Source of the DNA: an uncultured Lachnospiraceae bacterium
Lineage (GTDB): Bacteria; Bacillota; Clostridia; Lachnospirales; Lachnospiraceae
Reading direction: 5' to 3'
Length of the DNA: 64,000 bases
NCBI GenBank assembly: GCA_944377405.1
Contig: CALWES010000003.1
Location: forward strand, 62,001 to 126,000
The notes below the pieces were generated by a model that did not search any database, had not been told where the DNA came from, and saw only the letters and a list, made by a program, of their open reading frames with translations. Below, piece after piece: positions 1-8,590 of the stretch. The translations under genes were made by a program, and so were the position numbers. Each line of letters starts with the position of its first letter. Position 1 is the first letter of the stretch.

Positions 1-1
1 C

Positions 2-631
2 CAGGCCTTTGGCTGGACTTTGTTCATCACGGTGGCTTCTGTCCTGGTGATCATCCTCTGCTGTTCCATGTGTGCATGGTATATCATGCGGGTAAAAAAT
101 GCCCTTACCAGCGGCTTCTATCTGCTGTGCCTCTTCAGCATGGTGGTCCCCTTCCAGATGGTGATGTTCACCCTGTCCAAGATCGTGGACATGCTGCAGC
201 TGAATACACCCTGGGGACTGATCATCGTCTACCTGGGATACGGAGCCGGCCTTTCGGTATTTATCTTCTCCGGCTTTGTAAAGAGCATTCCGCTGGATAT
301 AGAAGAAGCGGCAATGATCGACGGCTGTACGCCGATTCAGACCTTCTTCCAGGTGGTGCTTCCCATCATGAAGCCAACCTGCGTTACGGTGGCGATCCTT
401 CAGGCCATGTGGATCTGGAACGACTATCTGCTTCCTTACCTGTGCCTGGATATCAAAAAGTATAAAACCATTTCCATTGCGATCCAGTATCTGAAGGGCG
501 GATATGGCTCTGTGGACATGGGCGCCATGATGGGATGTCTGGTGCTGGCCATCGTTCCTATCATCGTGTTCTATTTGTTCTGCCAGAAATACATCATCGA
601 AGGTGTTGTATCAGGCGCTGTAAAAGGTTAA
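2..631 (+). CDS. Carbohydrate ABC transporter permease (CUT1, MalG-like), 5' truncated by window
   Basis: Inner-membrane permease subunit of a binding-protein-dependent sugar importer. The reading frame is open from base 2, so the first visible codons (QAFGWTLF) belong to a longer protein and the true start lies outside the window. The visible ~209 residues contain several hydrophobic segments and the cytoplasmic EAA loop (EEAAMIDGC...VLPIMKP), which docks on the ATPase, followed by a WNDYLLP segment typical of MalG-type permeases. The C-terminus (VSGAVKG) is normal for the family. malQ follows 33 bases later, which suggests import of maltodextrin or a related alpha-glucan, but substrate cannot be read from a permease alone. 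Confidence 0.9.
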   Translation, partial: QAFGWTLFITVASVLVIILCCSMCAWYIMRVKNALTSGFYLLCLFSMVVPFQMVMFTLSKIVDMLQLNTPWGLIIVYLGYGAGLSVFIFSGFVKSIPLDIEEAAMIDGCTPIQTFFQVVLPIMKPTCVTVAILQAMWIWNDYLLPYLCLDIKKYKTISIAIQYLKGGYGSVDMGAMMGCLVLAIVPIIVFYLFCQKYIIEGVVSGAVKG

Positions 632-664
632 AATGGAAAGAAACTATTGAGGAAAGACGGAATT

Positions 665-2152
665 ATGAGAACAGCAGGTGTGTTACTGCCTATTTTTTCT
701 CTGCCGGGAAAATATGGCATCGGGACCTTTGGAAAAGAGGCATATAAATTTGCGGACAAACTGAAAAAAGCAGGACAGAGCTACTGGCAGATCCTGCCTC
801 TGGGCCCTACCAGCTATGGGGACTCTCCCTATCAGTCCTTTTCGACCTTTGCCGGAAATCCATACTTTATCGACCTGGAGGCTTTCCCGGAGGAGATTCT
901 GAAGAAAAGGGACTGCAGGGCCTGTGATTTTGGCAGGGATCCCCGCAGGATCGATTACGGGAAGCTGTACCAGAAGCGGCTTGGCCTCCTTTATAAGGCC
1001 TACCAGGTGGAGAACTACCTGGGACTGGAAGGAAGGTATCCGGACTTTTCCGGCTTCTGCCAGGAAAACAGCTTCTGGCTGCAGGACTATGCCCTGTTCA
1101 TGTCCCTGAAGGAGGAACACGGAGGAGCCCCCTGGTATGAGTGGGAGGAGGGCCTCAGGAATCATGAGGAGGAGGCCCTGGCCCCTGCAAGAGAACGGCT
1201 GGGAGATCGGATCCGTTTCCACTGCTGGCTCCAGTTCCATTTTGCAAGACAGTGGAAGGCCCTGAAGGAATATGTGAACGGCCTTGGCATCCGGTTCATC
1301 GGGGATATCCCCATCTATGTGGCCCTGGACTCCTCAGACGTGTGGGCCCAGCCGGCACTGTTTGAGATGGATGAAAAAAGACGGCCCTCCTGTGTGGCGG
1401 GAGTGCCTCCCGACGGTTTCTCCGCCACAGGACAGCTGTGGGGGAATCCCGTATATGACTGGGAATACCACAGGTCCACAGGCTATGATTGGTGGATCAG
1501 ACGGATCAGTTATACCCTCCGGATGGTGGATACCCTGCGTATCGATCATTTCAGAGGCTTTGATGAATATTACTGCATCCCCTTTGGGGATACCACGGCG
1601 GAGCGGGGCATCTGGAAAAAGGGCCCCGGTATGGAGCTTTTCAATGCTCTGAAGCAGCGGCTGGGAGATCTGCCCATCATTGCGGAGGATCTTGGATTTT
1701 TAACGGATTCCGTCCGCAGGATGCTCCGGGAAAGCGGCTATCCGGGAATGAAGATCCTGGAGTTTGCCTTCGATTCCAGGGAGCAGTCCGATTATCTGCC
1801 CCATAAATGGCCGAAGAACTGTGTGGCCTATACAGGCACCCACGACAACCAGACTTTTGCCGCCTGGTTCGGGGAGCTTTCCGCAGCAGACCGGAGGATG
1901 GCGGTGGATTACATGGGCCTTTCGGGACGTCCCCGGGAGGAATGGAATGAATATGCCATCAGGATGGCTCTTGAAAGCGCTGCCGATACGGTGATCATCC
2001 CCTTCCAGGACTGGAAGGGACTGGGAAAGGAAGCCCGGATCAATCAGCCCTCTACCCTGGGAAATAACTGGGTATGGCGTATGGATCAGGATGCCTTTGA
2101 CAGCAAGCTGATCCGGAAAATGGAGCATCTTACCAGACTGTACGGACGCTGA
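665..2152 (+). CDS. malQ: 4-alpha-glucanotransferase (amylomaltase, GH77)
   Basis: Cytoplasmic enzyme that transfers alpha-1,4-glucan segments between maltodextrins. The protein is 495 residues, normal for GH77. Family signatures are in order: N-terminal LPIFSLPGKYGIGTFG, WQILPLGPTSYGDSPYQ, the nucleophile region DTLRIDHFRGFD (around residue 290), the acid/base region IIAEDLGFL, and GTHDNQT. An in-frame TTG occurs at 647, but ATG 665 is preferred because AGGAAAG lies 8 bases upstream and the protein then starts MRTAGVLLP as in homologues. It lies just after the sugar permease and just before a LacI regulator, consistent with a maltodextrin-use operon. Confidence 0.96.
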   Translation: MRTAGVLLPIFSLPGKYGIGTFGKEAYKFADKLKKAGQSYWQILPLGPTSYGDSPYQSFSTFAGNPYFIDLEAFPEEILKKRDCRACDFGRDPRRIDYGKLYQKRLGLLYKAYQVENYLGLEGRYPDFSGFCQENSFWLQDYALFMSLKEEHGGAPWYEWEEGLRNHEEEALAPARERLGDRIRFHCWLQFHFARQWKALKEYVNGLGIRFIGDIPIYVALDSSDVWAQPALFEMDEKRRPSCVAGVPPDGFSATGQLWGNPVYDWEYHRSTGYDWWIRRISYTLRMVDTLRIDHFRGFDEYYCIPFGDTTAERGIWKKGPGMELFNALKQRLGDLPIIAEDLGFLTDSVRRMLRESGYPGMKILEFAFDSREQSDYLPHKWPKNCVAYTGTHDNQTFAAWFGELSAADRRMAVDYMGLSGRPREEWNEYAIRMALESAADTVIIPFQDWKGLGKEARINQPSTLGNNWVWRMDQDAFDSKLIRKMEHLTRLYGR

Positions 2153-2195
2153 TGGGCGGGAGTCCGGATATGACAGAATGAGGGGAGGTGAGGCA

Positions 2196-3251
2196 ATGAG
2201 TGTGACGATCCGGGATATCGCCCGCATCTGCGGTGTAGGAGTCAGTACGGTCTCCCGCGCCGTAAACGGACACACGGACATCAACAAGGAAACCAGGGAG
2301 CGGATCCTGGAAGCGGTAAAACGCTATAATTATGTGCCGAACAACAGTGCCAGAAACCTGAAGAAGCTGGATACCAGAACCATTGCCCTTCTCATCAAGG
2401 GAATTGAAAATCCCTTTTTTGCCAGGATGCTGAAGACCTTTGAAGAGGAAACCAAAAACAACGGCTACAGCCTTGTGGTGCAGCATGTGGATGAATTTAC
2501 GGATGAGGCGGACGTGGCAGAAAAGCTCGTACAGGAACGGCGCTTGAACGGACTGATCTTCCTGGGGGGATGCACGAGCCATGTCCAGAACAAGCTGGAT
2601 CATATCGAAGTTCCCTTTGTGATCAGCACCATCGGTATTGCCAATCCAGAGGAAGCAAAACGCTATGCCCAGGTTTCTGTAGATGATATCAGAGAAGGAA
2701 AAAGGGCGGTGGATTATCTGATCGATAATGGCCACGGTCGGATCGCGATCCTGGCGGCCTCCTCCCTGGACGATTCCGTAGGAAAACTGAGGCTTCTGGG
2801 CTATGGCAGGGCCCTTAAGGAACACGGAATTCCGATCATACCGGAGCTGATCGTATCCGCAGCCCTGCCGGAAAATCCCTATTCCTATGAAAACGGATAT
2901 AAGACTGCCAGGAAGCTCCTTAATTCCGGGGAGACATTTACAGCTGTCTTTGCTTTGTCGGATACCATGGCTGTGGGAGCAGCCAAGGCGTTTCTGGAGG
3001 CAGGGAAGCGGATTCCGGAGGATATTTCCCTGATCGGGTTTGACGGACAGGAGATCACGCGTTATTATAATCCGGTCATTACAACGCTGGAGCAGCCGAC
3101 CCAGGAGATCGCCAGAGCGACGATTAGTATGCTGATGGAGATGATTCTGTCCCCTGAGCAGGAAAAAAAGCAGATTGTCTTTGAGGGAAGAATCCTGGAG
3201 GGAGGCTCCGTGCGCAAACTGGAATACCCCGAAAAAAGGAGCGACGGATGA
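2196..3251 (+). CDS. LacI-family transcriptional regulator
   Basis: DNA-binding repressor or activator that responds to a sugar. The protein is 351 residues. The N-terminal helix-turn-helix reads [20 protein letters not shown], followed by the hinge helix (NNSARNLKK) and a periplasmic-binding-protein-like sensor domain ending in [15 protein letters not shown] and [11 protein letters not shown], which is typical of LacI/PurR members. An upstream in-frame ATG at 2178 was rejected because the strong site AGGGGAGGTGAG lies between it and ATG 2196. It probably controls the neighbouring permease/malQ operon, and possibly the glycogen genes downstream. Its last four bases overlap the exonuclease III start, so the two are translationally coupled despite unrelated functions. 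Confidence 0.93.
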   Translation: MSVTIRDIARICGVGVSTVSRAVNGHTDINKETRERILEAVKRYNYVPNNSARNLKKLDTRTIALLIKGIENPFFARMLKTFEEETKNNGYSLVVQHVDEFTDEADVAEKLVQERRLNGLIFLGGCTSHVQNKLDHIEVPFVISTIGIANPEEAKRYAQVSVDDIREGKRAVDYLIDNGHGRIAILAASSLDDSVGKLRLLGYGRALKEHGIPIIPELIVSAALPENPYSYENGYKTARKLLNSGETFTAVFALSDTMAVGAAKAFLEAGKRIPEDISLIGFDGQEITRYYNPVITTLEQPTQEIARATISMLMEMILSPEQEKKQIVFEGRILEGGSVRKLEYPEKRSDG

Positions 3252-4003
3252 AAAATTTTATCTCATGGAACGTAAACGGCCTGCGGGCGGCGATGCAGAA
3301 GGGCTTTGAGGACTTCTTCCGGGAGGCGGATGCAGACGCCTTCTGCCTGCAGGAGACAAAGCTGCAGGAGGGACAGATCGATTTTGCCCCGGAGGGATAT
3401 TACGCCTACTGGGATTATGCAGAGAAAAAGGGATATTCAGGAACGGCCATCTTCACGAAGCAGGAGCCCCTGTCCGTGCGTTACGGCCTGGGACTGGAGG
3501 CCCACGATAAGGAGGGACGCTCCGTCTGCCTGGAATATCCCGATTATTACCTGCTGACGGTGTATGTACCAAACTCCCAGAACGAGCTGCAGCGGCTTCC
3601 CTACCGGATGGAGTGGGAGGATGCCTGGAGAGATTACGTAAAGGGGCTTTCTGCAAAGAAGCCTGTGGTCTACTGCGGGGATCTGAACGTGGCCCATGAG
3701 CCCATCGATCTGAAGAACGACAAGACGAATCACCACAATGCGGGCTTTACGGATGAGGAAAGGGCCAAGTTCTCGCGGCTTCTGGACAGCGGCTTTACGG
3801 ATACCTTCCGTTATCTGTATCCGGACCGGGAGGCCTACAGCTGGTGGTCCTACCGGGCAAATGCCAGGGCGAAGAACGTGGGCTGGCGGATCGACTATTT
3901 TATCGTATCGGATTCCTTACGGGAGCGGATCCGGGATGCCAGGATCTATTCGGAGATCCTGGGGTCGGATCATGCGCCGGTGGGGCTCAGCATAGACCTG
4001 TAA
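3248..4003 (+). CDS. xth: Exodeoxyribonuclease III / AP endonuclease
   Basis: DNA repair nuclease of the endonuclease/exonuclease/phosphatase family that incises at abasic sites. The protein is 251 residues. All expected motifs are visible: SWNVNGLR at the N-terminus, LQETK (metal-binding Glu), [14 protein letters not shown] (catalytic Asp/Asn), GWRIDYF and the C-terminal GSDHAPV (catalytic Asp/His). The ATGA overlap with the LacI gene shows co-transcription. The gene ends at a clear intrinsic terminator. Confidence 0.96.
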   Translation: MKNFISWNVNGLRAAMQKGFEDFFREADADAFCLQETKLQEGQIDFAPEGYYAYWDYAEKKGYSGTAIFTKQEPLSVRYGLGLEAHDKEGRSVCLEYPDYYLLTVYVPNSQNELQRLPYRMEWEDAWRDYVKGLSAKKPVVYCGDLNVAHEPIDLKNDKTNHHNAGFTDEERAKFSRLLDSGFTDTFRYLYPDREAYSWWSYRANARAKNVGWRIDYFIVSDSLRERIRDARIYSEILGSDHAPVGLSIDL

Positions 4004-4012
4004 AAGCGGACA

Positions 4013-4052
4013 AAAAGAGGCGATGTGTTCATGTACACTCCGCCTCTTTTAT
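4013..4052 (+). terminator. Intrinsic terminator after exonuclease III
   Basis: Perfect 10-base arms AAAAGAGGCG (4013-4022) and CGCCTCTTTT (4041-4050). The T run is part of the right arm. It closes the permease-malQ-lacI-xth transcript. Confidence 0.75.
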
Positions 4053-4060
4053 GCTATACT
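4032..4060 (+). promoter_or_regulatory. Promoter of the GH13/glgB operon, overlapping the terminator
   Basis: TGTACA (4032-4037), 17-base spacer, TATACT (4055-4060) with an extended TGC just before it. The promoter is embedded in the loop and right arm of the preceding terminator. Confidence 0.6.
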
Positions 4061-4095
4061 AAAACATAACAAATAAATGGAAACGGGGTTCATTT

Positions 4096-6138
4096 ATGGG
4101 GAGAAGCAACGGGACCTGCAGGGATCGTCTGCAGCCCTTCGGGTATACATATGACGAGGAAACGGGGATCTTTTACTTCTGCGCGGCAAAGGCCTGCAGG
4201 AGCCTGTCCCTGAATCTTTATGCGGACGGAAAATTATCGGAAGTCTTTGAATTTCCCGGGGAGGATCGGATCGGGGACGTCTTTTGCATGGGGCTTTTGC
4301 TGCCTCTTTGGGGACCGGTCTATTCCTACACCTATTCTGCGGACGGAAAGGAATTCGGAGACCCATACGGAACTTCGGTGGCAGGCAGGAAGAAGTGGGG
4401 AGACCGGAAGCATGGGGGAGCCCCCATGCAGACCATCCTTCTGGAGACCGGAAGGAAGGAAGAGGAGGCAGCCGAAGGAGAGGAGGCAGCGGAGGAGACT
4501 CCGCCGGCCCTTTCCTACGAGGAAAGCGTCATCTACCGCCTGCATGTCCGGGGCTTTACCCAGGACCGCTCCTCCGGGGTGCCGGAGGCTCACAGAGGGA
4601 CCTTTTACGGCGTAATCGACAAGATCCCCTATCTGAAGGAGCTGGGGATCACCACTCTGGAGCTGATGCCCGCCTGGGAGTTCGACGAGCTTTCCCAGGG
4701 CAGGGAGGAAGCGGAACAGGAGCCCTCGGATGCGGGCCTTAAATGGAACGTGACTCCGGGGTACCTGACCGGTGTCAGGACGGAGACCGGAAAGGAGAAA
4801 CAGCCAGCCTCCGGAAAGCAGCCGGAGGGGCCGATCAACTTCTGGGGATTCTCCACCGCAGGAAACCGCTTTGCAGTAAAGGCGGCTTATGGAGGCAAAG
4901 AGGGACTTCTGGCCCTTCGGAAGGCCCTCCATGAACAGGGCATGGAGCTTGTGGCGGACCTTTATTTTGACGGCAGGGAAAGCAGTGCCTATGTAACGGA
5001 GGTAGCAAGGACCTGGGCAGTCCGTTATGGACTGGATGGCCTGCACCTGATCGGAAGCTTCCCTCTGAAGGAGCTTCTGACGGACCCCTATCTGAAGGGG
5101 AAGAAGCTCTGGTGCGACAGCCTTTCCGACTGCGGAAGGGACCTGGCGGAGCTTCAGGGCCTGAAAAAGGCCTCCCGGTCCGGAATGGAGAACAGGAATA
5201 CGGGAAAGCCCTCAGAGGAGGCGGTACGGTACCTTGCGGAATACAATACGGGCTTTCAGAACGATATGAGATGTTTCCTGAAGGGGGATGGCGGCTTTCT
5301 GATGCGGGCGGCGGACCGGATCGGATGCAATCCCTTCCAGCGGGGACAGATCAACTATATGGCCAACGCCGACGGATTTACCCTCTGGGACACCCTTTCC
5401 TATAACAGGAAGCACAACGAGGAGAACGGAGAGAAGAATCTGGACGGCACGGAAGAAAACTACAGCTGGAACTGCGGAGAGGAGGGACCCAGCCGAAAAA
5501 AAACGGTGCAGTCCCTGCGCAGAAAGCTTTATAAAAATGCCGTGATCATGACAGTCCTGAGTCAGGGGACCCCCCTGATCTACGCCGGGGATGAGATGGG
5601 TCACAGCAAAAAGGGCAACAATAACACCTGGTGCCAGGACAACCGTCTGGAGTGGCTGGACTGGAAGGACCTTCAGAAAAACGGGGATCTCTTTGCCTTT
5701 GTAAAGGAAATGCTCCGGCTGAGGCGGGAGCATCCGGTGTTTTGCAGGAGCCTTCCGCCAAGGTATACGGATTATCAGTCAAAGGGCCTTCCGGATGTGT
5801 CTCTCCATGGAGAAAGCGCATGGAAGCTGGAGACAGAGGAAGAGGGCAGGCAGCTGGGGATCCTTTATTTCGGGGAATATGGGATAAGGGAAGACGGCAC
5901 TGCCGACGAAAGCTTCTATATCGGATATAATATGCACTGGCAGCCCCATTCCTTTGCACTGCCGACCCTTCCGAAGGAGGCAGAATGGGAGCTACTTACG
6001 GATACCTCGGGAGACGGTCCTGGGGGAAAGGCCAGGATCCTCCATCAGAAATCAGTGGAGATCCCGGAGCGGACTGTGGTGATCCTTCGGGGGATATGCC
6101 GTAAAAAAGAAAAAAACGGGGGAAGTAAAAATGAATGA
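4096..6138 (+). CDS. Glycogen-debranching-like GH13 protein with degenerate active site
   Basis: A 680-residue protein with the plan of GlgX/isoamylase-type GH13 enzymes: an N-terminal CBM48-like part (PFGYTYDEETGIFYF...), a linker rich in Glu/Ala, SVIYRLHVRGFTQD, YLKELGITTLELMPAWEFDE, and a C-terminal part with the debrancher signature DNRLEWLDW. The catalytic positions are lost. Region I reads ADLYFDG instead of DVVFNH. Region II reads GLHLIGS instead of GFRFD, so the nucleophile Asp is Ile. Region III reads KLWCDSLS, with no acid/base Glu. Region IV reads NADGFTLWD, keeping the Asp but not the His. It is therefore probably not a hydrolase, and a glucan-binding or partner role next to glgB is an inference. 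Its end overlaps glgB by 8 bases. Confidence 0.85.
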   Translation: MGRSNGTCRDRLQPFGYTYDEETGIFYFCAAKACRSLSLNLYADGKLSEVFEFPGEDRIGDVFCMGLLLPLWGPVYSYTYSADGKEFGDPYGTSVAGRKKWGDRKHGGAPMQTILLETGRKEEEAAEGEEAAEETPPALSYEESVIYRLHVRGFTQDRSSGVPEAHRGTFYGVIDKIPYLKELGITTLELMPAWEFDELSQGREEAEQEPSDAGLKWNVTPGYLTGVRTETGKEKQPASGKQPEGPINFWGFSTAGNRFAVKAAYGGKEGLLALRKALHEQGMELVADLYFDGRESSAYVTEVARTWAVRYGLDGLHLIGSFPLKELLTDPYLKGKKLWCDSLSDCGRDLAELQGLKKASRSGMENRNTGKPSEEAVRYLAEYNTGFQNDMRCFLKGDGGFLMRAADRIGCNPFQRGQINYMANADGFTLWDTLSYNRKHNEENGEKNLDGTEENYSWNCGEEGPSRKKTVQSLRRKLYKNAVIMTVLSQGTPLIYAGDEMGHSKKGNNNTWCQDNRLEWLDWKDLQKNGDLFAFVKEMLRLRREHPVFCRSLPPRYTDYQSKGLPDVSLHGESAWKLETEEEGRQLGILYFGEYGIREDGTADESFYIGYNMHWQPHSFALPTLPKEAEWELLTDTSGDGPGGKARILHQKSVEIPERTVVILRGICRKKEKNGGSKNE

Positions 6139-8524
6139 GAAGCTGTATCATCTGATCAACTGGGCAGATGTTGAGGAGATCGAATATGCGGAGTCCAGGA
6201 ATCCAAAGAAGATCCTGGGGGCCCATGAAGTGGAGGGAGGAACTCTGTTCCAGAGCTTCCTGCCCCATGCAACCGAGGTCTCCCTTCTGAAGGAGGGCGG
6301 CAGAAAGCCTGTTCCCATGGAGGCGGCAGACGAGGAGGGCTTTTTTGCCCTGTGGATCCCGGGAAAGGTATCGGACTATCAGCTGGATGTGGTATATGAC
6401 AACGGCTTCCGTATGGTCATGGAGGACCCCTATAACCCGAAGTTCCACAGCATCCTGACGGAAACGGATTACAAAAAGTTTTCCGAGGGCATCGCATACG
6501 ACCTGTACCAGAAGCTGGGAGCCCACCCCATGAATATGGAGGGGGCCGACGGCGTAAACTTTGCCGTATTTGCTCCTGAGGCAGTACGGGTCAGCGTGGT
6601 AGGCGACTTCAACATGTGGGATGGCCGCAGACATCAGATGGAACGGGATGAGTATTCCGGGATCTTTGAGCTTTTTATCCCCGGCTGCCATCAGGGGGAT
6701 CTCTACAAGTTCGAGATCCATACAAAGCACGGGGATGTCATGCTGAAGACAGATCCCTATGCCTTCTACAGCGAACTGAGACCGGCCAATGCGTCCATCG
6801 TCTGGGATATCTCCCAGTATAAGTGGGAGGATCAGGACTGGATCGAAAAGCGCCGGCAGCAGGACTATAAGAAGTCGCCCATGAACATATATGAGGTGCA
6901 TCTGGGCTCCTGGAAGCAGCGGGCCGTAACGGTGAATGAGGACGGCAGCGAGGTCAACGGCTCCCAGTTCTACTCCTATCGGGAGCTGGCCCATGAGCTG
7001 GCGGCCTACGTGAAGGAGATGGGCTATACCCACATCGAGCTTCTGCCGGTGATGGAGCATCCCTTTGACGGTTCCTGGGGCTACCAGGTAACGGGATATT
7101 TCTCCCCCACCAGCAGATACGGAACACCGGAAGACTTCATGTATTTCATGAACTATATGCACAAGGAGGGGATCGGCGTTATCCTGGACTGGGTACCGGC
7201 CCACTTCCCCAAGGACGACTTCGGGCTGGCCTGCTTTGACGGCTCCCATGTCTATGAGCACCAGGATCCCAGAAAGGGTGAGCATCCCCACTGGGGAACC
7301 CTGATCTTCAACTACGGAAAGCCTCAGGTAAAGAACTTCCTGATCTCCAACGCCATGTACTGGGCGGAGGTCTACCATGCAGACGGCATCCGCTTCGACG
7401 CGGTGGCTTCCATGCTGTATCTGGATTACGGCAGGAACGACGGAGAGTGGGTAGCCAACATGTACGGCGGCAACGAGAACCTGGAGGCCATCGAGTTCCT
7501 GAAGCACGTGAATTCCATGATGCATAAGCGGAACCCCGGCGTCCTGATGATCGCCGAGGAGTCCACGGCATGGCCCATGATCACGGGACCCGTGGAGGAG
7601 GGCGGCCTTGGCTTTGACCTGAAGTGGAACATGGGATTCATGAACGATTTCCTGCATTTCATGCAGACGGATCCCTACTTCCGGAAGGATAACTACGGCG
7701 CCCTGACCTTCTCCATGTTCTACAATTACAGTGAGCATTTCATTCTGGTATTCTCCCATGACGAGGTGGTGCACCTGAAGGGCTCCATGCTGAGCAAGAT
7801 GCCCTCTGCGGACTTCGAGGAGAAGGCCCGGAACCTGCGGACCGCCTATGGCTACTTCATGGGGCATCCGGATAAGAAGCTGCTCTTTATGGGGCAGGAC
7901 TTTGCCCAGAACGATGAGTGGCAGGAGTGCATGTCCCTGGAATGGGATCTGCTCCAGTATCCCCTGCATAAGCACATGCAGGACTATGTGAAGCGGCTGA
8001 ATCACCTGTATCTGGAGAGCCCGGCCCTGTGGCAGGAGGACTATGATCCTTCAGGCTTCCAGTGGATGAACTGCTCCTATAACGAATATTCCATGGTGAT
8101 GTTCGTAAGGAAGACAGAACGGCCCGAGGACACCCTTCTCTTTGTCAGCAACTTCGACAACATGGAACATAAAAAGTTCCGGGTGGGCGTACCCTATGCG
8201 GGAAGCTACAAGGAGATCCTGAATTCCGAGGACAAGGCCTTCGGCGGAAGCGGAGACGGTAACCCCAGGGCAGTCCATACGAAGAAGGTCCATTGGGACG
8301 AGCAGAAGCAGTCCATAGAGATCAATATCCCTCCCATGTGTACCCTGGTCTTTAAGTGTACACCGGAGGAGGAAAAGGAAGAAAAGAAACCGGTACGGAA
8401 AAAAGCTGCCGTAAAGCCGAAAAAGACCGGGGCTCCGGCACCGAAGCCCCAGCGGGCAGGAAAGACCGGAGGCAAGACCAGCAGCCGGGGCATGAGCAGC
8501 GTAAAGAGACCGAAGATCACCTAA
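6131..8524 (+). CDS. glgB: 1,4-alpha-glucan branching enzyme
   Basis: Makes alpha-1,6 branches in glycogen. The protein is 797 residues, longer than the usual 630-730. After an N-terminal extension (IEYAESRNPKKILGAHEV) come CBM48 (VNFAVFAPEAVRVSVVGDFN) and the GH13_9 barrel with DWVPAHFP (region I), GIRFDAVASM (nucleophile Asp), MIAEEST (acid/base Glu) and FSHDEVVH. All catalytic residues are intact, in contrast to the overlapping upstream GH13 gene. The last ~50 residues are a Lys/Pro/Ala-rich basic tail (KKAAVKPKKTGAPAPKPQ...) not found in typical GlgB. A terminator follows directly. Confidence 0.96.
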   Translation: MNEKLYHLINWADVEEIEYAESRNPKKILGAHEVEGGTLFQSFLPHATEVSLLKEGGRKPVPMEAADEEGFFALWIPGKVSDYQLDVVYDNGFRMVMEDPYNPKFHSILTETDYKKFSEGIAYDLYQKLGAHPMNMEGADGVNFAVFAPEAVRVSVVGDFNMWDGRRHQMERDEYSGIFELFIPGCHQGDLYKFEIHTKHGDVMLKTDPYAFYSELRPANASIVWDISQYKWEDQDWIEKRRQQDYKKSPMNIYEVHLGSWKQRAVTVNEDGSEVNGSQFYSYRELAHELAAYVKEMGYTHIELLPVMEHPFDGSWGYQVTGYFSPTSRYGTPEDFMYFMNYMHKEGIGVILDWVPAHFPKDDFGLACFDGSHVYEHQDPRKGEHPHWGTLIFNYGKPQVKNFLISNAMYWAEVYHADGIRFDAVASMLYLDYGRNDGEWVANMYGGNENLEAIEFLKHVNSMMHKRNPGVLMIAEESTAWPMITGPVEEGGLGFDLKWNMGFMNDFLHFMQTDPYFRKDNYGALTFSMFYNYSEHFILVFSHDEVVHLKGSMLSKMPSADFEEKARNLRTAYGYFMGHPDKKLLFMGQDFAQNDEWQECMSLEWDLLQYPLHKHMQDYVKRLNHLYLESPALWQEDYDPSGFQWMNCSYNEYSMVMFVRKTERPEDTLLFVSNFDNMEHKKFRVGVPYAGSYKEILNSEDKAFGGSGDGNPRAVHTKKVHWDEQKQSIEINIPPMCTLVFKCTPEEEKEEKKPVRKKAAVKPKKTGAPAPKPQRAGKTGGKTSSRGMSSVKRPKIT

Positions 8525-8530
8525 AATCTG

Positions 8531-8562
8531 AAGGCGGGAAACCGAGAGGAACCCGCCTTTTT
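8531..8562 (+). terminator. Intrinsic terminator after glgB
   Basis: AAGGCGGG...CCCGCCTTTTT: a 6-base GC stem (8533-8538 with 8552-8557) followed by a T run. Confidence 0.85.
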
Positions 8563-8590
8563 CTTTCCACCTGGGAGGTGAAAAAGGAAA

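Noticed and set aside
5996..8005. Very long open frame on the minus strand across glgB
   Set aside because: It is antisense to a well-supported gene with intact GH13 motifs and shows no recognisable domain or ribosome site; a by-product of GC-rich codon use.
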